From positions 2,617,001 through 2,681,000 of the forward strand of contig NZ_CP035503.1 in assembly GCF_006970865.1 (NCBI RefSeq): a stretch of 64,000 bases of DNA, read 5' to 3'. Made by a program: the position numbers and the translations under genes. The notes below the pieces were generated by a model. It was not told the origin of the DNA. It did not search any database and was given only the letters and a program-made list of their open reading frames with translations. Of the stretch, positions 1-9,667 are shown piece after piece. The number at the start of each line of letters is the position of its first letter. Within the stretch, counting starts at the first letter, position 1. Origin of the DNA: Rhodoferax sediminis (lineage in GTDB: Bacteria; Pseudomonadota; Gammaproteobacteria; Burkholderiales; Burkholderiaceae_C).

Positions 1-590
1 CCACATGGCTGGCGCGACTGGGCGTCGACCCTCAAGGCGAGCGGCTGGTGTCACTGTTTTGTTACGAACCCCCGGCCCTGGAGGGCCTGCTCGATCAACT
101 GGCAGACGGCGCGCAGCCCACCCGGCTGCTGGTCACGCCGGGACGCGCGGCAGCGGCAACGAGGGCCGCGATTGAGCATAAAAACAGGCTTCAGCCCTTA
201 TGGAACAAGCGCAAGCAGCTATCAATTTCGTATTTACCGGCCCTCAGTCAGGTTGACTTCGACCACCTGCTGTGGGCCTGCGACCTCAACTTTGTGCGCG
301 GCGAGGATTCGCTGGTACGCGCCCTGTGGGCCGGCAAGCCCTTCATCTGGCAGATCTACCCGCAGGACGACGCGGTCCACCACGGCAAGCTGGAGGCATT
401 TCTGGATTGGCTGCAGGCACCCGCGTCGCTGCGGCAATTCCACCAGGTCTGGAACGGCGCCAGCGCCGCCGGCCTGCCACCCATCGACGGCGCCGCCTGG
501 GGCCCGATGGCAGTGGCGGCACGTGAGCGGCTGCTGGCGCAGGACGACCTGACCCACCAGTTGCAGCAGTTCGTCCTGAAAAACCGTTAA
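1..590 (+). CDS. earP: EarP, EF-P arginine rhamnosyltransferase (5' truncated by window edge)
   Basis: This is the C-terminal half of EarP, which transfers rhamnose from dTDP-rhamnose to an arginine of elongation factor P. The frame is open from base 3 with no start in the window; the intact family is roughly 370-400 aa, and about 195 aa are visible. The diagnostic block FVRGEDSLVRALWAGKPF followed by WQIYPQ is present. The next gene is efp with the matching Arg32 loop, which strongly supports the call. Unusually, about 17 residues (EHKNRLQPLWNKRKQLSIS region) just before YLPALSQVDFD are encoded by a copy of a dispersed non-coding repeat at 180-228, apparently inserted in frame. No other family fits. 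Confidence 0.93.
   Translation, partial: TWLARLGVDPQGERLVSLFCYEPPALEGLLDQLADGAQPTRLLVTPGRAAAATRAAIEHKNRLQPLWNKRKQLSISYLPALSQVDFDHLLWACDLNFVRGEDSLVRALWAGKPFIWQIYPQDDAVHHGKLEAFLDWLQAPASLRQFHQVWNGASAAGLPPIDGAAWGPMAVAARERLLAQDDLTHQLQQFVLKNR
180..228 (-). repeat. Dispersed short repeat, copy 1, inside earP
   Basis: Read on the minus strand this stretch begins aaattgatagctgcttgcgc and continues through ttccataagggctgaagcctgttttt. The same order of blocks (atagct, a short gc-rich step, agggct, g-cc, T/A run) recurs at 10578-10636, 17447-17497, 26086-26135, 29205-29260 and 49677-49731. Here it lies in frame inside a coding region and adds a polar segment to EarP. Confidence 0.6.
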
Positions 591-698
591 AATTGAAAGC
601 TCAGTGGAATCGACATGCCGGTTGGGCAGGAAACGCTTCCTGCCACCAGGGCGGCCCCACCTCCTGACACGTTTCTCAAGACCTCCTCTCAAGACCCT

Positions 699-1253
699 AT
701 GAAAATCGCTCAAGAAATCCGCGCCGGCAACGTCATCATGCACGGCAAAGACCCGATGGTTGTGCTCAAGACCGAATACAGCCGCGGCGGCCGCAACTCG
801 GCCACCGTACGCATGAAGCTCAAGAGCCTGATCGCCAACTTCAACACCGAAGTCGTGTTCAAGGCCGACGACAAGATCGATCAGGTCATCCTCGACAAGA
901 AGGATTGCACCTACTCGTACTTTGCCGAACCGATGTACGTCTGCATGGATGAAGAATTCAACCAGTACGAAGTCGAAGCCGAGAATATGGGCGACACCCT
1001 GAACTACCTGGAAGACGGCATGCCGCTGGAAGTGGTGTTCTACGACGGCAAGGCCATCTCGGTGGAGCTGCCGACCAGCGTCGAGCGCGAGATCACCTGG
1101 ACTGAGCCCGCCGTCAAGGGCGACACGTCCGGCAAGGTGCTCAAGCCCGCCAAGATCGCCACCGGCTTCGAGATCGGCGTGCCGATTTTCGTGGCCCAGG
1201 GCGACCGGGTCGAAATCGATACGCGCACCGGCGAGTACCGCAAGCGCGTCTGA
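699..1253 (+). CDS. efp: Translation elongation factor P, Arg32 (rhamnosylated) type
   Basis: EF-P, 184 aa, relieves ribosome stalling at polyproline stretches. The start chosen is the ATG at 699 ([11 protein letters not shown]), since the longer open frame from 615 adds residues not found in the family. The modified loop reads SRGGRNSA with arginine at position 32, the EarP target, rather than the lysine of the EpmA/EpmB system. The family's three beta-barrel domains fill the normal length. It sits 108 bp downstream of earP on the same strand, so enzyme and substrate are adjacent. A strong hairpin terminator follows. Confidence 0.97.
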   Translation: MKIAQEIRAGNVIMHGKDPMVVLKTEYSRGGRNSATVRMKLKSLIANFNTEVVFKADDKIDQVILDKKDCTYSYFAEPMYVCMDEEFNQYEVEAENMGDTLNYLEDGMPLEVVFYDGKAISVELPTSVEREITWTEPAVKGDTSGKVLKPAKIATGFEIGVPIFVAQGDRVEIDTRTGEYRKRV

Positions 1254-1278
1254 GGCATTGCAGTCCCCGCTGCACGCA

Positions 1279-1308
1279 AAAGGCTTGCCGCGATGCAAGC
1301 CTTTTTTG
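1279..1308 (+). terminator. Rho-independent terminator of efp
   Basis: A perfect 10-bp stem (aaaggcttgc at 1279-1288 with gcaagccttt at 1295-1304) closes a 6-nt loop and runs into a T tract, 25 bp after the efp stop codon. Confidence 0.85.
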
Positions 1309-1375
1309 ATTGAACGCTGAATTTGTCGCCGCCGGCCACGCTAACCGCAGCGCAAATTCAGTGTAGGCTATCCTG

Positions 1376-2977
1376 ATGAACAAAGTGACTGCCGAACCGT
1401 CCGCTGCCTGCCCGGTGCCAGACAGCAGTCCCGTCGGCCCGGCCCGACTTTCGCTGCGCCGGGTGCTGATCGACACCTACCCCGAAAATGTGGCCTACCT
1501 GCACCGCGACTGCGAGATTTATCGAGCCGAAGGCTTCCAGGCGCTCTCGAAGGTGGAAGTCCGGGCCAACGGACACCGCATTCTGGCCACCCTGAACGTG
1601 GTGGATGACGAGAACATCGTGTCGTGCGGCGAACTCGGCCTTTCCATGGCCGCTTATGCCCAGATGGAAGTGACGGGCAGCCAGAGCGTCACGGTATCGC
1701 AGGCGGAGCCGCCCGAGTCGATCGGCGCACTGCACCGCAAACTCGGCGGGGAACGCCTTGGGCTGGAAGATTTACGCGGCATCATGCGCGACGTCGCGGA
1801 GCACCACTACTCCAAAATCGAGTTGACAGCCTTCGTGGTGGCGACCCACCGCGATGACCTGGACCGCGAGGAGGTGCACTTTCTGACAGAGGCCATGATC
1901 GAGGCCGGACGCCGGCTGGACTGGCACGAGGCGCTGGTGGTGGACAAGCACTGCATCGGCGGCATCCCCGGCAACCGCACCTCCATGCTGATCGTGCCCA
2001 TCGTCGCAGCACATGGCATGCTGTGTCCCAAGACTTCCTCGCGCGCCATCACTTCGCCAGCGGGCACCGCCGACACCATGGAGGTGCTGGCCAATGTGGC
2101 GTTGCCTGTGGAACAACTCCAGGAGATCGTGCGCAATCACCGCGGATGCATCGCCTGGGGCGGCACAGCCAACCTCTCGCCGGCCGATGAAGTGCTGATC
2201 TCCGTGGAGCGGCCCCTGGCGCTTGATGCCCCCGGACAGATGGTGGCCTCCATCCTGTCAAAAAAGATCGCCGCCGGCTCCAACTATCTGGTGCTCGACA
2301 TCCCGATCGGGCCGACCGCCAAGGTGCGCTCCATGGCGGATGCCCAGCGCCTGCGCCGCCTGTTTGAATACGTCGCCAAACGCATGAGCCTGTCGCTTGA
2401 CGTGGTGATCACCGACGGCCGCCAGCCCATCGGTTTCGGCATCGGCCCCGTGCTCGAAGCCCGGGACGTGATGCGCGTACTGGAAAACGACCCGCGCGCG
2501 CCCGTGGACCTGCGACAAAAGGGCCTGCGGCTGGCCGGCCGTCTCATTGAATGCGATCCGGACGTGCGTGGCGGCGACGGTTTTGCCATTGCACGCGACA
2601 TTCTTGACTCGGGCCGCGCATTGGCCAAGATGAATGACCTTATCCAGGCCCAGGGCAGCAAATCCTTCGACCACAACAACCCCGAACTCGGTGCGCTGAC
2701 CTTTGAAGTGCGGTCACCCGAGGCCGGCGTGGTGGCCGGGTTCGACAATCTGCAACTGGCGCGGATTGCCCGCTTCGCCGGCGCTCCCAAGGTCAAGAAT
2801 GCGGGTGTGGATCTGCTGTGCAAGCTGGGGGATGCGGTGGAGACTGGCACCTTGCTGTACCGCGTGCATGCCGGATTCCCCGCGGACCTGGAGTTTGCGC
2901 GCCGCGCCTGCAGCCAGTCCACGGGCTACACGATTGGTCGCGCTGACGAGGTGCCGCACGTGTTTGTGGAGTTCTGA
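1376..2977 (+). CDS. Thymidine/AMP phosphorylase family protein (archaeal-type, long form)
   Basis: This 533-aa protein belongs to the nucleoside phosphorylase class II family. It is longer than E. coli DeoA (about 440 aa) because of an extra N-terminal domain of about 80-100 residues, as in the archaeal AMP phosphorylases and the bacterial 'putative thymidine phosphorylase' subgroup. Family blocks seen include [37 protein letters not shown] (phosphate and base-binding region) and the C-terminal domain [12 protein letters not shown]. Known members split thymidine, or AMP into adenine and ribose 1,5-bisphosphate; which reaction applies here cannot be told from sequence. It overlaps the next gene by one base (tgATG), so the two are translationally coupled. 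The gene starts directly after the efp terminator. Confidence 0.88.
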   Translation: MNKVTAEPSAACPVPDSSPVGPARLSLRRVLIDTYPENVAYLHRDCEIYRAEGFQALSKVEVRANGHRILATLNVVDDENIVSCGELGLSMAAYAQMEVTGSQSVTVSQAEPPESIGALHRKLGGERLGLEDLRGIMRDVAEHHYSKIELTAFVVATHRDDLDREEVHFLTEAMIEAGRRLDWHEALVVDKHCIGGIPGNRTSMLIVPIVAAHGMLCPKTSSRAITSPAGTADTMEVLANVALPVEQLQEIVRNHRGCIAWGGTANLSPADEVLISVERPLALDAPGQMVASILSKKIAAGSNYLVLDIPIGPTAKVRSMADAQRLRRLFEYVAKRMSLSLDVVITDGRQPIGFGIGPVLEARDVMRVLENDPRAPVDLRQKGLRLAGRLIECDPDVRGGDGFAIARDILDSGRALAKMNDLIQAQGSKSFDHNNPELGALTFEVRSPEAGVVAGFDNLQLARIARFAGAPKVKNAGVDLLCKLGDAVETGTLLYRVHAGFPADLEFARRACSQSTGYTIGRADEVPHVFVEF

Positions 2978-3867
2978 TGACGGCGGCTGCCTTGCTGTTG
3001 TACTTTGAAGACGAGCACGAAAGCGCGCTGCGGCTTGCCGGCGCAGCCGCCCTGGCGTCGGCCCCTCTCGGGCGCCACCGCTTTCCTGACGGCGAGTTCA
3101 AGCTGCGCCTTCCGGCATCGCTGCCCGAGAGCGTGGTGCTGCTGCGCACGCTTGACCATCCCAATGAAAAACTGCTGGAGCTGCTGCTGGCCGCCCGCAC
3201 CGCGCGTGAGCTGGGAGCACGGCACCTGACGCTGGTGGCGCCCTACCTGGCCTATATGCGCCAGGATGTGGCATTTCTCCCTGGTGAAGCGGTCAGCCAG
3301 CGCATCGTCGGGCGCTTTCTCGCGGACCTGTTCGACGCCGTGATCACCGTGGACCCGCACCTGCATCGCGTCGCTACGCTGCGGGAGGCGATACCGGTGC
3401 CCCACGCGATTGCATTGACCGGCGCAGCCCTGCTGGCCGATCTGATCGCCGGGCGCCGGCAGCGGCCGCTGCTGGTAGGACCGGACGCCGAGTCGGCGCA
3501 GTGGGTCGCCCAGGCCGCCGCGCGACACGGTTTTGAATATGCGGTGTGCTGCAAGGTCCGCCACGGCGACCGCACCGTCGAGATGGAGCTGCCACCCGTG
3601 AACGTCGCCGGCCGTGCCGTGGTCTTGCTCGATGATGTCGCAAGCACCGGCCAGACCCTTGCAGGCGCCGCGCGCCTGCTGCTGGCGGCCCGCGCGGCTT
3701 CGGTTGATGTGGCCGTGACGCACGCCCTGTTTGCGGGCGACGCCTTGCAGGTCATTCTTGACGCCGGCGTGGGCGAGGTATGGAGCACCGATTGCATCAG
3801 CCATTCAAGCAATGCGGTCAGCGTGGCACCGCTTATCGCCGCCGCATTATCCGGCATAACCCATTGA
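2977..3867 (+). CDS. Ribose-phosphate pyrophosphokinase (PRPP synthetase) family protein
   Basis: 296 aa, two-domain PRPP synthetase/phosphoribosyltransferase fold. The PRPP/ribose-5-phosphate loop VVLLDDVASTGQTL lies near residues 210-223, and the N-terminal FPDGEFKLRLP block and PYLAYMRQDVAF are those of PRPP synthetases. It is shorter than the housekeeping Prs (about 315 aa) and more divergent, so it is probably a second, specialised enzyme. It is coupled to the phosphorylase upstream by a 1-bp overlap and followed 10 bp later by a LOG-family gene. A role in recycling ribose phosphate released from nucleotides is an inference from this context. Confidence 0.85.
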   Translation: MTAAALLLYFEDEHESALRLAGAAALASAPLGRHRFPDGEFKLRLPASLPESVVLLRTLDHPNEKLLELLLAARTARELGARHLTLVAPYLAYMRQDVAFLPGEAVSQRIVGRFLADLFDAVITVDPHLHRVATLREAIPVPHAIALTGAALLADLIAGRRQRPLLVGPDAESAQWVAQAAARHGFEYAVCCKVRHGDRTVEMELPPVNVAGRAVVLLDDVASTGQTLAGAARLLLAARAASVDVAVTHALFAGDALQVILDAGVGEVWSTDCISHSSNAVSVAPLIAAALSGITH

Positions 3868-3877
3868 CAGTCCCCGC

Positions 3878-4741
3878 ATGAACACCCCTCACAAACTCAA
3901 CGAACGCACCCTCGCCGACGCCTGGGCCGAATTGCAGGCGTATTCCGAGCAGGGCAACCCGCTGCAGGCCGACGCTTACCGCGTGGCCTTTGCCGACCCC
4001 GAATTCTTGTTGCGGCGCGAAACGCGCGGCCTGCGCATCCAGCTCGAGATGCTCAAGCCCGAAATAGAGCAGCACGCGCAGGGCATTGAAAACACCGTCG
4101 TGGTGTTTGGCAGCGCACGCTTTCCAGCCCCCGAGACGGCGCAAGAGAGCCTGGCACTGGCACGAAAGACCGGTGACGCGGCTGCGCTGGCGCTGGCCGA
4201 GCAGCATCTGCGCAATTCGCGCTATTACGACCAGGCCCGGCGGTTTGCGCGCCTGGTGGCGGCTTACAGCAAATCGCGCCCGCTCAGGGAGCAGCTCTTT
4301 ATCTGCACTGGCGGCGGACCCGGCATCATGGAAGCGGCCAACCGCGGCGCCCACGAAATCGGCATGCCCAACGTGGGCCTGAACATTGCACTGCCTCATG
4401 AGCAGTCTTCAAATCCCTACGTCTCGCCTTCACTGAGCTTCAAGTTTCACTATTTTGCAATGCGCAAAATGCATTTCATGATGCGTGCCAAGGCGCTGGT
4501 GGCTTTTCCCGGCGGCTTCGGCACGCTCGACGAGCTGTTTGAAGCCCTGGCGCTGGTGCAGACACGCAAGGCCAGGCCGGTGCCCATCCTTCTGTTTGGC
4601 TCCGACTACTGGAAGCGGCTGATTGATTTTGACCTGCTGATTGAAGAGGGCGTCATTGCGCCGGAAGACCTGAAACTCTTTACGTATGTGAACGAGCCAC
4701 AGGACGCCTGGGACGCCATCAAGACGTTTTACGAACTGTAG
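3878..4741 (+). CDS. LOG family nucleotide 5'-monophosphate nucleosidase-like protein
   Basis: 287 aa, LOG/TIGR00730 Rossmann family. The motifs GGGPGIMEAANRGA and PGGFGTLDELFEAL, which form the active site that hydrolyses nucleoside 5'-monophosphates to base plus ribose 5-phosphate, are both present. About 90 residues precede the core domain, resembling the longer PpnN-like or mid-length bacterial branch rather than the roughly 190-aa plant LOG form. As the third gene of the phosphorylase/PRPP-synthetase operon, it would supply ribose 5-phosphate for the middle gene. Cytokinin activation is another known LOG role but is less likely here. Confidence 0.88.
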   Translation: MNTPHKLNERTLADAWAELQAYSEQGNPLQADAYRVAFADPEFLLRRETRGLRIQLEMLKPEIEQHAQGIENTVVVFGSARFPAPETAQESLALARKTGDAAALALAEQHLRNSRYYDQARRFARLVAAYSKSRPLREQLFICTGGGPGIMEAANRGAHEIGMPNVGLNIALPHEQSSNPYVSPSLSFKFHYFAMRKMHFMMRAKALVAFPGGFGTLDELFEALALVQTRKARPVPILLFGSDYWKRLIDFDLLIEEGVIAPEDLKLFTYVNEPQDAWDAIKTFYEL

Positions 4742-4798
4742 CGTTGGCGACAGCTGGCGTCCCCGTGGCCGGCGCGCCGGCCACGCAGGACGGTCGGA

Positions 4799-6145
4799 TC
4801 AATGATCGTCCGGGTCCTTGTCCAGCGGGATGAGCCGGGCGGATTCCAGCTCGGGCAGCGCCTCCACATTGCGCAGGGCCTTGCCCATGACGCGGCTGCG
4901 CTGCTCGGCGCTGCTCAGGGTGTTGAGCACAGTCTCGGTCTGCGACTTCACCTTGGCCAGCACGTCGCCGAACTTGCCGAACTCGGTCTTGACCGCGCCC
5001 AGCACCTGCCATACCTCGCTGGAGCGCTTCTCCAGCGCCAGCGTGCGAAAACCCATTTGCAGAGAGCTCAGCATCGCCAGCAAGGTGGTCGGACCGGCCA
5101 GCGTCACGCGGTGTTCGCGCTGCAGCACGTCCATCAGCCCGGGACGCCGCAGCACCTCCGCGTACAGGCCCTCGGAAGGCAAAAACAAAATCGCGAAATC
5201 TGTGGTGTACGGTGGTTCGACGTATTTCTCGGCGATGGACTTGGCCTCGAGCCGGATGCGCAGCTCCAGCGCCTTGCCCGCGGCCTCGGCGCCCTGAACG
5301 TCGGCGCGCTGCTGCGCGTCGAGCAGCCGCTCGTAATCTTCGTTCGGAAACTTGGCATCGATCGGCAGCCACAGCGGCGCGCCATCGTCGGAGCGGCCCG
5401 GCAGCTTGATGGCAAAGTCCGCCACGTTCTTGCTGCCCGGGCGTGTCGCCACCTGCGCCGCATACTGGTCGGGCACGAACACCTGCTCCAGCAGCGAGGC
5501 CAGTTGCGCCTCGCCAAAGATGCCGCGCGTCTTCACGTTGGTCAGCAGATGCTTGAGGTCGCCCACGCCCTGCGCCAGCGTCTGCATCTCGCCCAGTCCC
5601 TTGTGCACCTGCTCCAGCCGGTCGGCCACCTGCTTGAAGCTATGCCCGAGACGCGCCTCCAGCGTCGTTTGCAATTTTTCGTCCACCGTCTGGCGCATCT
5701 CGTCGAGCTTGGCGGCGTTCGACTGCTGCAGCTGGGCCAGTTGCGCCTCCAGGGTAGCGCGCACCTCGCCCAGGCGGCGCGCGTTGGATTCACTCAAGCC
5801 CGAAAGCTGGGTGCTCAGCGTGTCGGACAGCGTCTTTTGCAACAGGGCGAGCTGCTGCCCGAAGGCGTCGATCTGCGTGTTCTGTGTGCGCACGGCCTCG
5901 GCGCTTTGCTGCACCAGCGTCTGCTGGAAGGTGCCGAAGGTTTGCGTCAACTCCTGGCGGCCTCCGCGCGAGGACTCGCTGATCTCGCGGCGCAGCTCAC
6001 GTTCGAGCCGCTCGTTCGCGGCACCCAGCGTGGTGAGCAGCTCGGCGCGGCCCGAATCGGGCGGCTTTCTCACCAGCAGCCAGACCAGCAACAACAGGTT
6101 GACGAGCGCCAGCAGTGCGGGCAGCCAAAATTCCGGATGCGTCAT
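4799..6145 (-). CDS. rmuC: DNA recombination protein RmuC
   Basis: 448 aa. An N-terminal membrane anchor (LPALLALVNLLLLVWLLV, about residues 8-25) is followed by a long predicted coiled coil rich in Q, E and A (about 40-200) and then the RmuC nuclease-like domain, with blocks KTRGIFGEAQLASLLEQV, LPIDAKFPNEDYERLL and EPPYTTDFAILFLPSEGLYAE. RmuC limits rearrangements at inverted repeats in E. coli; the molecular activity is not firmly established. It is the last gene of a minus-strand operon and converges on the LOG gene. Confidence 0.93.
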   Translation of the reverse strand: MTHPEFWLPALLALVNLLLLVWLLVRKPPDSGRAELLTTLGAANERLERELRREISESSRGGRQELTQTFGTFQQTLVQQSAEAVRTQNTQIDAFGQQLALLQKTLSDTLSTQLSGLSESNARRLGEVRATLEAQLAQLQQSNAAKLDEMRQTVDEKLQTTLEARLGHSFKQVADRLEQVHKGLGEMQTLAQGVGDLKHLLTNVKTRGIFGEAQLASLLEQVFVPDQYAAQVATRPGSKNVADFAIKLPGRSDDGAPLWLPIDAKFPNEDYERLLDAQQRADVQGAEAAGKALELRIRLEAKSIAEKYVEPPYTTDFAILFLPSEGLYAEVLRRPGLMDVLQREHRVTLAGPTTLLAMLSSLQMGFRTLALEKRSSEVWQVLGAVKTEFGKFGDVLAKVKSQTETVLNTLSSAEQRSRVMGKALRNVEALPELESARLIPLDKDPDDH

Positions 6146-6154
6146 GAATGCTAT

Positions 6155-7141
6155 TTATTTGATAGCCAACACCGCAGGATTCAACGGGGTGAGCGGCTTG
6201 TTTTGTGTCAGGTAGCCGATCAGGTTGTCGGCCGCCAGGGTCGCCATGGCCAGGCGCGTGGGCACGGTGGCACTGGCGATATGCGGCGTCAGCACCACGT
6301 TGGGTACGCTCAGCAAATCGGAGTGCACGCGCGGCTCGCCCTCGAACACGTCGAGCCCGGCCGCGGCAATGCGCTTCTCGCGCAGGGCCAGCGCCAGCGC
6401 CGCGTCGTCCACGATGCCACCGCGCGCAATATTGATCAGCGTGGCCGTGGGCTTCATCAGGGCCAGCTCGGCCGCCCCGATGGCGTGATGGGACGCGGGC
6501 GAGTACGGCAGCACCAGCACCAGGTGGTCGGCGCTGCGCAGCAGTTCTTCCCTGGACACAAAACGCGCCTTGCATTCGAGCTCCGTTGCCGCGTCGAGCC
6601 GGGAGCGGTTGTGGTAGATCACCTTCATGCCAAAGCCGTGCGCGCCGCGTTTGGCGATGCCCTGCCCGATGCGGCCCATGCCCAGAATGCCCAGCGTGGT
6701 GCCATGCACCTCGGCACCCGCAAACATGTCGTAGCGCCAGGTGTTCCATTGGCCGGCGCGCAGGAAATGCTCGCTCTCGGTGATGCGCCGCGCGGTGGCC
6801 ATCAACAGGGCAAAGCCGAAGTCGGCCGTGGTCTCTGTCAGCACGTCAGGCGCGTTGGTGGCCAGCACGCCGCGCGCGGTCATCGCATCGACGTCGAAAT
6901 TGTTGTAGCCCACCGCCATGTTGGCGCAGATTTTCAAGTCGGGACAGCCGGCCAGCACCCCGGCGTCGATGCGGTCGGCGCCGGTGGTCAGGGCGCCGGC
7001 CTTGCCCTGCAGCTTGCCGATCAATTGTGCTTTGGGCCAGGCTTCGTCGGCCTGGTTGGTCTCGACTTCAAAGTGCTGCTGCAGGCGCGCGATGGTTTCG
7101 GGAAAGATGGCGTGGGCAACGAGGATCTTGGGCTTGCTCAT
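6155..7141 (-). CDS. ghrB: D-2-hydroxyacid dehydrogenase (glyoxylate/hydroxypyruvate reductase type)
   Basis: 328 aa, D-isomer-specific 2-hydroxyacid dehydrogenase, matching GhrB/GyaR length. Visible are VGYNNFDVDAMTARG, the NAD(P)-binding loop GILGMGRIGQGIAKR (about residues 152-166), the catalytic arginine region NIARGGIVDD, the glutamate in GLDVFEGEP and the histidine in LTPHIASAT. It reduces glyoxylate and hydroxypyruvate with NAD(P)H. The last codons (VLAIK) lie in a ttatttgatagc stretch that resembles the edge of the dispersed repeat, so the C-terminus may have been remodelled. It lies 9 bp from rmuC and 12 bp from the antiporter gene in a same-strand operon. Confidence 0.88.
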   Translation of the reverse strand: MSKPKILVAHAIFPETIARLQQHFEVETNQADEAWPKAQLIGKLQGKAGALTTGADRIDAGVLAGCPDLKICANMAVGYNNFDVDAMTARGVLATNAPDVLTETTADFGFALLMATARRITESEHFLRAGQWNTWRYDMFAGAEVHGTTLGILGMGRIGQGIAKRGAHGFGMKVIYHNRSRLDAATELECKARFVSREELLRSADHLVLVLPYSPASHHAIGAAELALMKPTATLINIARGGIVDDAALALALREKRIAAAGLDVFEGEPRVHSDLLSVPNVVLTPHIASATVPTRLAMATLAADNLIGYLTQNKPLTPLNPAVLAIK

Positions 7142-7153
7142 AAAGTTGAATAG

Positions 7154-8479
7154 TTAACGGAACCAGATAAAAGTCATGACGATGAACAGGGGAATCAGCA
7201 CCGCGCCCGCCCATGCCATGTAGCCGAAGAAGCTGGGCATGCGCACGCCGCGCTGCTCGGCGATCGCCTTCACCATCATATTCGGCGCGTTGCCAATGTA
7301 GCTGTTGGCCCCCATAAAGACCGAGCCGGCGGAGATGGCGGCGAGCGTGGCCGCCATGTCGGTCATCAACAGATGCGCGTCGCCGCCGGCCGTGTTGAAG
7401 AACACCAGGTAGGTGGGCGCATTGTCCAGAAACGAGCTGAGTACGCCCGAGGCCCAGAAATACATGGCGGGGTCGGGCTGGCCGTCGGGCCGCGTGACCG
7501 CGGAGACGACGGCACCGAACGCGCCACCGGTGCCGGCGCGCAGCATCGCGATCACGGGAATGATGGTCAGGAAGATGCCCGCGAACAGCTTGGCGACCTC
7601 GGCCATCGGGCCCCACGAGAACTGGTTGTCGGCGTGCACGCTGGCAGGCGTGGCTCTCAGGGAGACGAGGGTCACCACGATCAGGCCCGCGTCGCGCAAC
7701 AGTCCGGGCAGTGTGAGCGGTGTGCCGCCGATCTCGAACACGATGCCCGGCTTCCACAAGCCGCTCATCAGCACCAGGGCGACCACCACACCGAGCAACC
7801 AGAAATTGATGGCGCCGTCGAAACCGAGCCGGCGGGTGTCGGGCGTGGGGTCGACCGGCAGCACACCTTCGCGCTGGTAGTGCCAGCGGTCCAGCACGAA
7901 AAAAATCACCAGCAGAGCGCCCACCAGGAACAGCGTTTGCGCAAAGAGGTGGCGCACCGTCCAGAAGAAATCCACGCCCTTCAAAAACCCGAGAAACAGG
8001 GGCGGATCGCCCAGCGGCGTGAGCGAGCCGCCCGCGTTGGACACGATGAAGATGAAGAACACCACGATATGCGCGCTGCGGGCACGGTTGTCATTGGCGC
8101 GGATCAGCGGGCGGATCATCAGCATGGAGGCGCCGGTGGTGCCCATGAAGCTGGCCAGCACCGCGCCGATCGCCAGCAGCGCCGTGTTCAGCCCCGGGCT
8201 GCCATGCAGGTTGCCGCGAACGAAGATGCCACCCGCCACCGTGAACAGGGCGGTGAGCAAAATGATGAACGGAATGTATTCGGCCACCAGCGCATGAACC
8301 AGGCTGGCACTGGCCCTATCGGTACCGTACAGTGCCGCGAACGGCAGCAAAAACGCAAGCGACCAGGCGGCGGCGACCTTGCCGAAGTGGTGGTGCCAGA
8401 ACACCGGCGCGAGCAGCGGGCACAGCGCAATCGACAGCAGGATGCCCGCAAACGGGATGCCCCAGAGCGCGGACATCAC
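7154..8479 (-). CDS. Sodium:proton antiporter-like membrane protein (NhaD/ion-transporter superfamily)
   Basis: 441 aa with about 11-12 hydrophobic segments. It belongs to the ion-transporter superfamily that includes NhaD, ArsB and CitM; typical polar re-entrant motifs are SNAGGSLTPLGDPPLFLGFLKG (about 150-171) and SSFLDNAPTYLVFF plus MGANSYIGNAPNMMVKAIAE in the second half, reflecting two inverted repeats. It probably exchanges Na+ or another small ion for protons across the inner membrane, but the substrate is not certain. It is packed 3 bp after pncB. Confidence 0.82.
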   Translation of the reverse strand: MMSALWGIPFAGILLSIALCPLLAPVFWHHHFGKVAAAWSLAFLLPFAALYGTDRASASLVHALVAEYIPFIILLTALFTVAGGIFVRGNLHGSPGLNTALLAIGAVLASFMGTTGASMLMIRPLIRANDNRARSAHIVVFFIFIVSNAGGSLTPLGDPPLFLGFLKGVDFFWTVRHLFAQTLFLVGALLVIFFVLDRWHYQREGVLPVDPTPDTRRLGFDGAINFWLLGVVVALVLMSGLWKPGIVFEIGGTPLTLPGLLRDAGLIVVTLVSLRATPASVHADNQFSWGPMAEVAKLFAGIFLTIIPVIAMLRAGTGGAFGAVVSAVTRPDGQPDPAMYFWASGVLSSFLDNAPTYLVFFNTAGGDAHLLMTDMAATLAAISAGSVFMGANSYIGNAPNMMVKAIAEQRGVRMPSFFGYMAWAGAVLIPLFIVMTFIWFR

Positions 8480-8482
8480 GAA

Positions 8483-9667
8483 TCAGTCGTCCGCCGCGAT
8501 CTCGAACACCTGGCGCAGGTAGGCCAGGTACTTCACGTCGTCGCACATGTTCTTGGACGGTGTGTCCGACAGCTTGGCCACAGGCTGGCCGTTGCAGCGC
8601 ACCATCTTGATCACGATCTGCAGCGGCTCGTAGCCCAGGTCGTTGGTCAGGTTGGTGCCGATGCCGAAGGCGAGCATGCAGCGCCCGCGGAACTGCTGGT
8701 ACAGCTCGATGGTGCGCGGCACGGTCAGGCTGTCGCTGAAGATCAGCGTCTTGGTGCGCGGATCGACGCGGTTCTTTTTGTAGTGCTCGATCAGCCGCTC
8801 GCCCCAGGCGAACGGGTCGCCGCTGTCATGGCGCGCGCCGTCGAACAGCTTGCAGAAATACATATCGAAGTCGCGCAGGAAGGCGTCGAAGCCATACACG
8901 TCGGACAGCGCAATGCCCAGGTCGCCGCGGTATTCCATGGCCCAGCGCTCCAGGCCGAACACCTGGCTGTCGCGCAGGCGCGGGCCCAGCGCCTGGCAGG
9001 CCTGCAGGTACTCGTGCGCCACCGTGCCCAGCGGCGTCATGCCCAGCTTCATCGCATACAGCACGTTGCTGGTGCCTGCGAGCTGGCCCGCGCTGCCGGT
9101 GCCCAGCCGGCTCTTCAAGGTGCGCAGCACCTCTTCGTGCCAGGTGTTGCAAAAGCGCCGGCGCGTGCCGTAGTCGGCAATCTTGAGCTCGCTCAGGCCC
9201 GGCCCTTGCAGCAGTTCGATCTTGGCCTCGAGCCGCCGGCGCCCTTCCGCAAAGTCCGGCGCTTTTTGCGTATTGCGGAAATACACCTCGTTGACGATGG
9301 CCAGCACCGGAATCTCGAACAGGATGGTGTGCAGCCACGGTCCCAGGATGGTGATGTCGATCTCGCCGGATGCCAGCGCGGTGACGGTGATGTATTTCTC
9401 GTTGAGGTGGAACAGCCCGAGGAAATCCACGAAGTCGCTCTTGATGAAGCGCATGGCGCGCAGATAGTCCAGCTCGGCATCCTGGAAGTGCAGACTGCAC
9501 AGTGCGCGAATCTCCTCGCGGATCTCGCCCACGTAGGGCGCCAGGTTCATGCCGGCGTTGCGGCATTTGAACCGGTACTCCACCTGCGCACCCGGAAACT
9601 GGTGCAGCACCACCTGCATCATGGTGAACTTGTACAGGTCGGTGTCGAGAAGGCTGGTGATGATCAT
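8483..9667 (-). CDS. pncB: Nicotinate phosphoribosyltransferase
   Basis: 394 aa, making nicotinate mononucleotide from nicotinate and PRPP in NAD salvage. The ATG at 9667 ([18 protein letters not shown]) is the family start; the longer frame upstream is not family-like. Typical blocks include [12 protein letters not shown], the active-site region [22 protein letters not shown] with the conserved histidine, [15 protein letters not shown], and [11 protein letters not shown]. It heads the operon pncB-antiporter-ghrB-rmuC. Its substrate PRPP could also come from the salvage operon nearby, though that link is only suggestive. Confidence 0.96.
   Translation of the reverse strand: MIITSLLDTDLYKFTMMQVVLHQFPGAQVEYRFKCRNAGMNLAPYVGEIREEIRALCSLHFQDAELDYLRAMRFIKSDFVDFLGLFHLNEKYITVTALASGEIDITILGPWLHTILFEIPVLAIVNEVYFRNTQKAPDFAEGRRRLEAKIELLQGPGLSELKIADYGTRRRFCNTWHEEVLRTLKSRLGTGSAGQLAGTSNVLYAMKLGMTPLGTVAHEYLQACQALGPRLRDSQVFGLERWAMEYRGDLGIALSDVYGFDAFLRDFDMYFCKLFDGARHDSGDPFAWGERLIEHYKKNRVDPRTKTLIFSDSLTVPRTIELYQQFRGRCMLAFGIGTNLTNDLGYEPLQIVIKMVRCNGQPVAKLSDTPSKNMCDDVKYLAYLRQVFEIAADD

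Noticed and set aside
4802..7153. 783-aa plus-strand open frame opposite rmuC and ghrB
   Set aside because: Rich in His, Gln and Arg with no domain pattern; it is the antisense shadow of two clear genes with high GC third positions.
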